Position numbers and translations under genes: made by a program
Shown: positions 12,892 through 13,767 of the stretch, piece after piece
How positions within the stretch are numbered: position 1 is the stretch's first letter
Layout: every line of letters begins with the position of its first letter
The notes under the pieces: generated by a model
Databases searched by the model: none
The model's input: the letters and a program-made list of their open reading frames with translations, nothing else
Told to the model about the DNA's origin: nothing
Assembly: GCA_047604965.1 (NCBI GenBank)
Contig: JASGGQ010000074.1
Coordinates: forward strand, 1-13,767
DNA: 13,767 nucleotides
Direction: 5' to 3'
Source of the DNA: JAGIBJ01 sp047604965
GTDB lineage: Bacteria > Actinomycetota > Thermoleophilia > Solirubrobacterales > Solirubrobacteraceae

Positions 12892-13767
12892 CCGATCCCC
12901 CCGATGCCGGCGGCCAGCAACTGCTGGTGCAGCGCGCGGAACTGGTCGGCGGAGAGCTGCTCGGCGCGGGTATCGTCGGCGAGCCCAAGTGCGATGAGCG
13001 CGGTGCGCGTCGCCTCGCGGATCTGCGGGTCCCCGATGCTGATCGCCAGCGATTTCGGCAGCGCCTTACGGCGGTGCGCGAAGCCGGCCTGCGCGAGCCG
13101 GCGCAATCCGGCCGGTGCTGGCGGTCCGGTGCGGGTAAAGCGCATCAAGACCGACTCGACGCGCGGCGCCGGCAGGAAGGCTGACGGCGGCACGTTCTTC
13201 TCCAGCTTGATCTGCGCACTGAGCTGCGCAAGCAAGCTCGGCAAGCCGTATTCCTTAGTGCCGGGGCGCGCTGCAAAGCGCACACCAACCTCTTTCTGCA
13301 CCATCACGAGGCCGCGCTCGATCGTCGTCGTGTCGTGCAGCGCACGCAACACAACGGTCGCGGCGACCGAATACGGCAGGTTCGCGATCAGCGCGTTCGG
13401 TGCCGGGTCGAGCGCGGCGAGATCGAGCTGCACCGCGTCGCCCCGGTGAATCGCGACCGGCTGCCCGTTGCAGAGCTGTTGCAGGAGATCGGCGAGTCGT
13501 GAGTCGAGTTCGATCACGTGTAGGTACCTGGCCGCGCGCGCGAGGTACTCGGTCAAGACGCCGAGGCCCCCGCCAACTTCCAGCACGATCTCGTCCGCGC
13601 TGACGGCTGCCAGCCGCTGGATCTGCTCCATCACGTGGTCGGAAACCAGGAAGTTCTGGCCGAGCGACTTGCGCGGCGAGAGCCCGAACTCAGCGAGCCG
13701 CTCATGGGTGATCTGACGCAGCCGCTTGCGGGCCGGTGCGTCGCCGGCCGGCGGCTCGGCCGCGCGC
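12888..13767 (-). CDS. rsmA: 16S rRNA adenine N6-dimethyltransferase RsmA/KsgA (5' end outside window)
   Basis: RsmA dimethylates two adjacent adenines in the loop of 16S rRNA helix 45 late in 30S assembly; its loss gives kasugamycin resistance. The 292 codons seen include SLGQNFL (QNFL at 13647-13658), SAM motif I EVGGGLG (13560-13580; the usual form is EIGPGLG, with Gly replacing Pro), IELD, GDAVQLDL and the catalytic NLPY (13371-13382). The C-terminal helical domain ends normally. The frame runs off the right edge: the first visible residues are Ala/Pro-rich (AAEPPAGDAPARKRL) before the conserved core, so the start lies just outside or this is a short N-terminal extension. An internal ATG at 13634 falls after QNFL and is not the start. 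It overlaps ispE by 4 nt. Confidence 0.96.
   Translation of the reverse strand, partial: RAAEPPAGDAPARKRLRQITHERLAEFGLSPRKSLGQNFLVSDHVMEQIQRLAAVSADEIVLEVGGGLGVLTEYLARAARYLHVIELDSRLADLLQQLCNGQPVAIHRGDAVQLDLAALDPAPNALIANLPYSVAATVVLRALHDTTTIERGLVMVQKEVGVRFAARPGTKEYGLPSLLAQLSAQIKLEKNVPPSAFLPAPRVESVLMRFTRTGPPAPAGLRRLAQAGFAHRRKALPKSLAISIGDPQIREATRTALIALGLADDTRAEQLSADQFRALHQQLLAAGIGGIG

Overview
This is a GC-rich chromosomal segment. Every protein gene I can place with confidence is a bacterial housekeeping or ordinary accessory gene. Gene order on the minus strand (rsmA, ispE, glmU, prs, rplY/ctc, pth, mfd) is the conserved block known from Firmicutes and Actinobacteria. High GC, frequent GTG starts, a DUF4235-like small protein, a PucR/CdaR-type regulator and an actinobacterial-looking GlmU C-terminus suggest an Actinomycetota member. 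A Thermoleophilia-like lineage is possible, but that is inference only.

Layout, read along the minus strand from the right edge. First comes rsmA (5' end outside the window), overlapping ispE by 4 nt. ispE overlaps a DedA/VTT membrane protein by 10 nt, which overlaps a 74-residue two-helix membrane protein by 4 nt. After a 78-nt gap comes a PucR-like regulator, then a membrane-anchored protein with four thrombospondin type 3 calcium repeats. A strong hairpin separates this from tRNA-Gln(UUG), which sits 29 nt upstream of glmU. prs, a TetR-type regulator and then rplY, pth and mfd follow; mfd runs off the left edge.

The only plus-strand genes are a small overlapping pair (DUF4235-like protein and an Xre/ParS-antitoxin-like protein) between rplY and the TetR gene. 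Together with TetR, this pair splits prs from rplY, which are neighbours in many genomes.

Functionally the block covers rRNA dimethylation (RsmA), isoprenoid precursor synthesis (IspE), UDP-GlcNAc for peptidoglycan (GlmU), PRPP (Prs), a 5S-rRNA-binding protein (L25), peptidyl-tRNA recycling (Pth) and transcription-coupled repair (Mfd). The most interesting non-coding signal is a recurring promoter layout. Four genes that start transcription units (DUF4235-like, TetR, prs, glmU) have a TANNNT hexamer ending exactly 6 nt before the start codon and lack a convincing Shine-Dalgarno. Three others (mfd, rplY, pucR-like) have it 9-11 nt before. This points to leaderless or nearly leaderless mRNAs. 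I found no CRISPR array, prophage, transposon or clearly novel multi-gene defence system.
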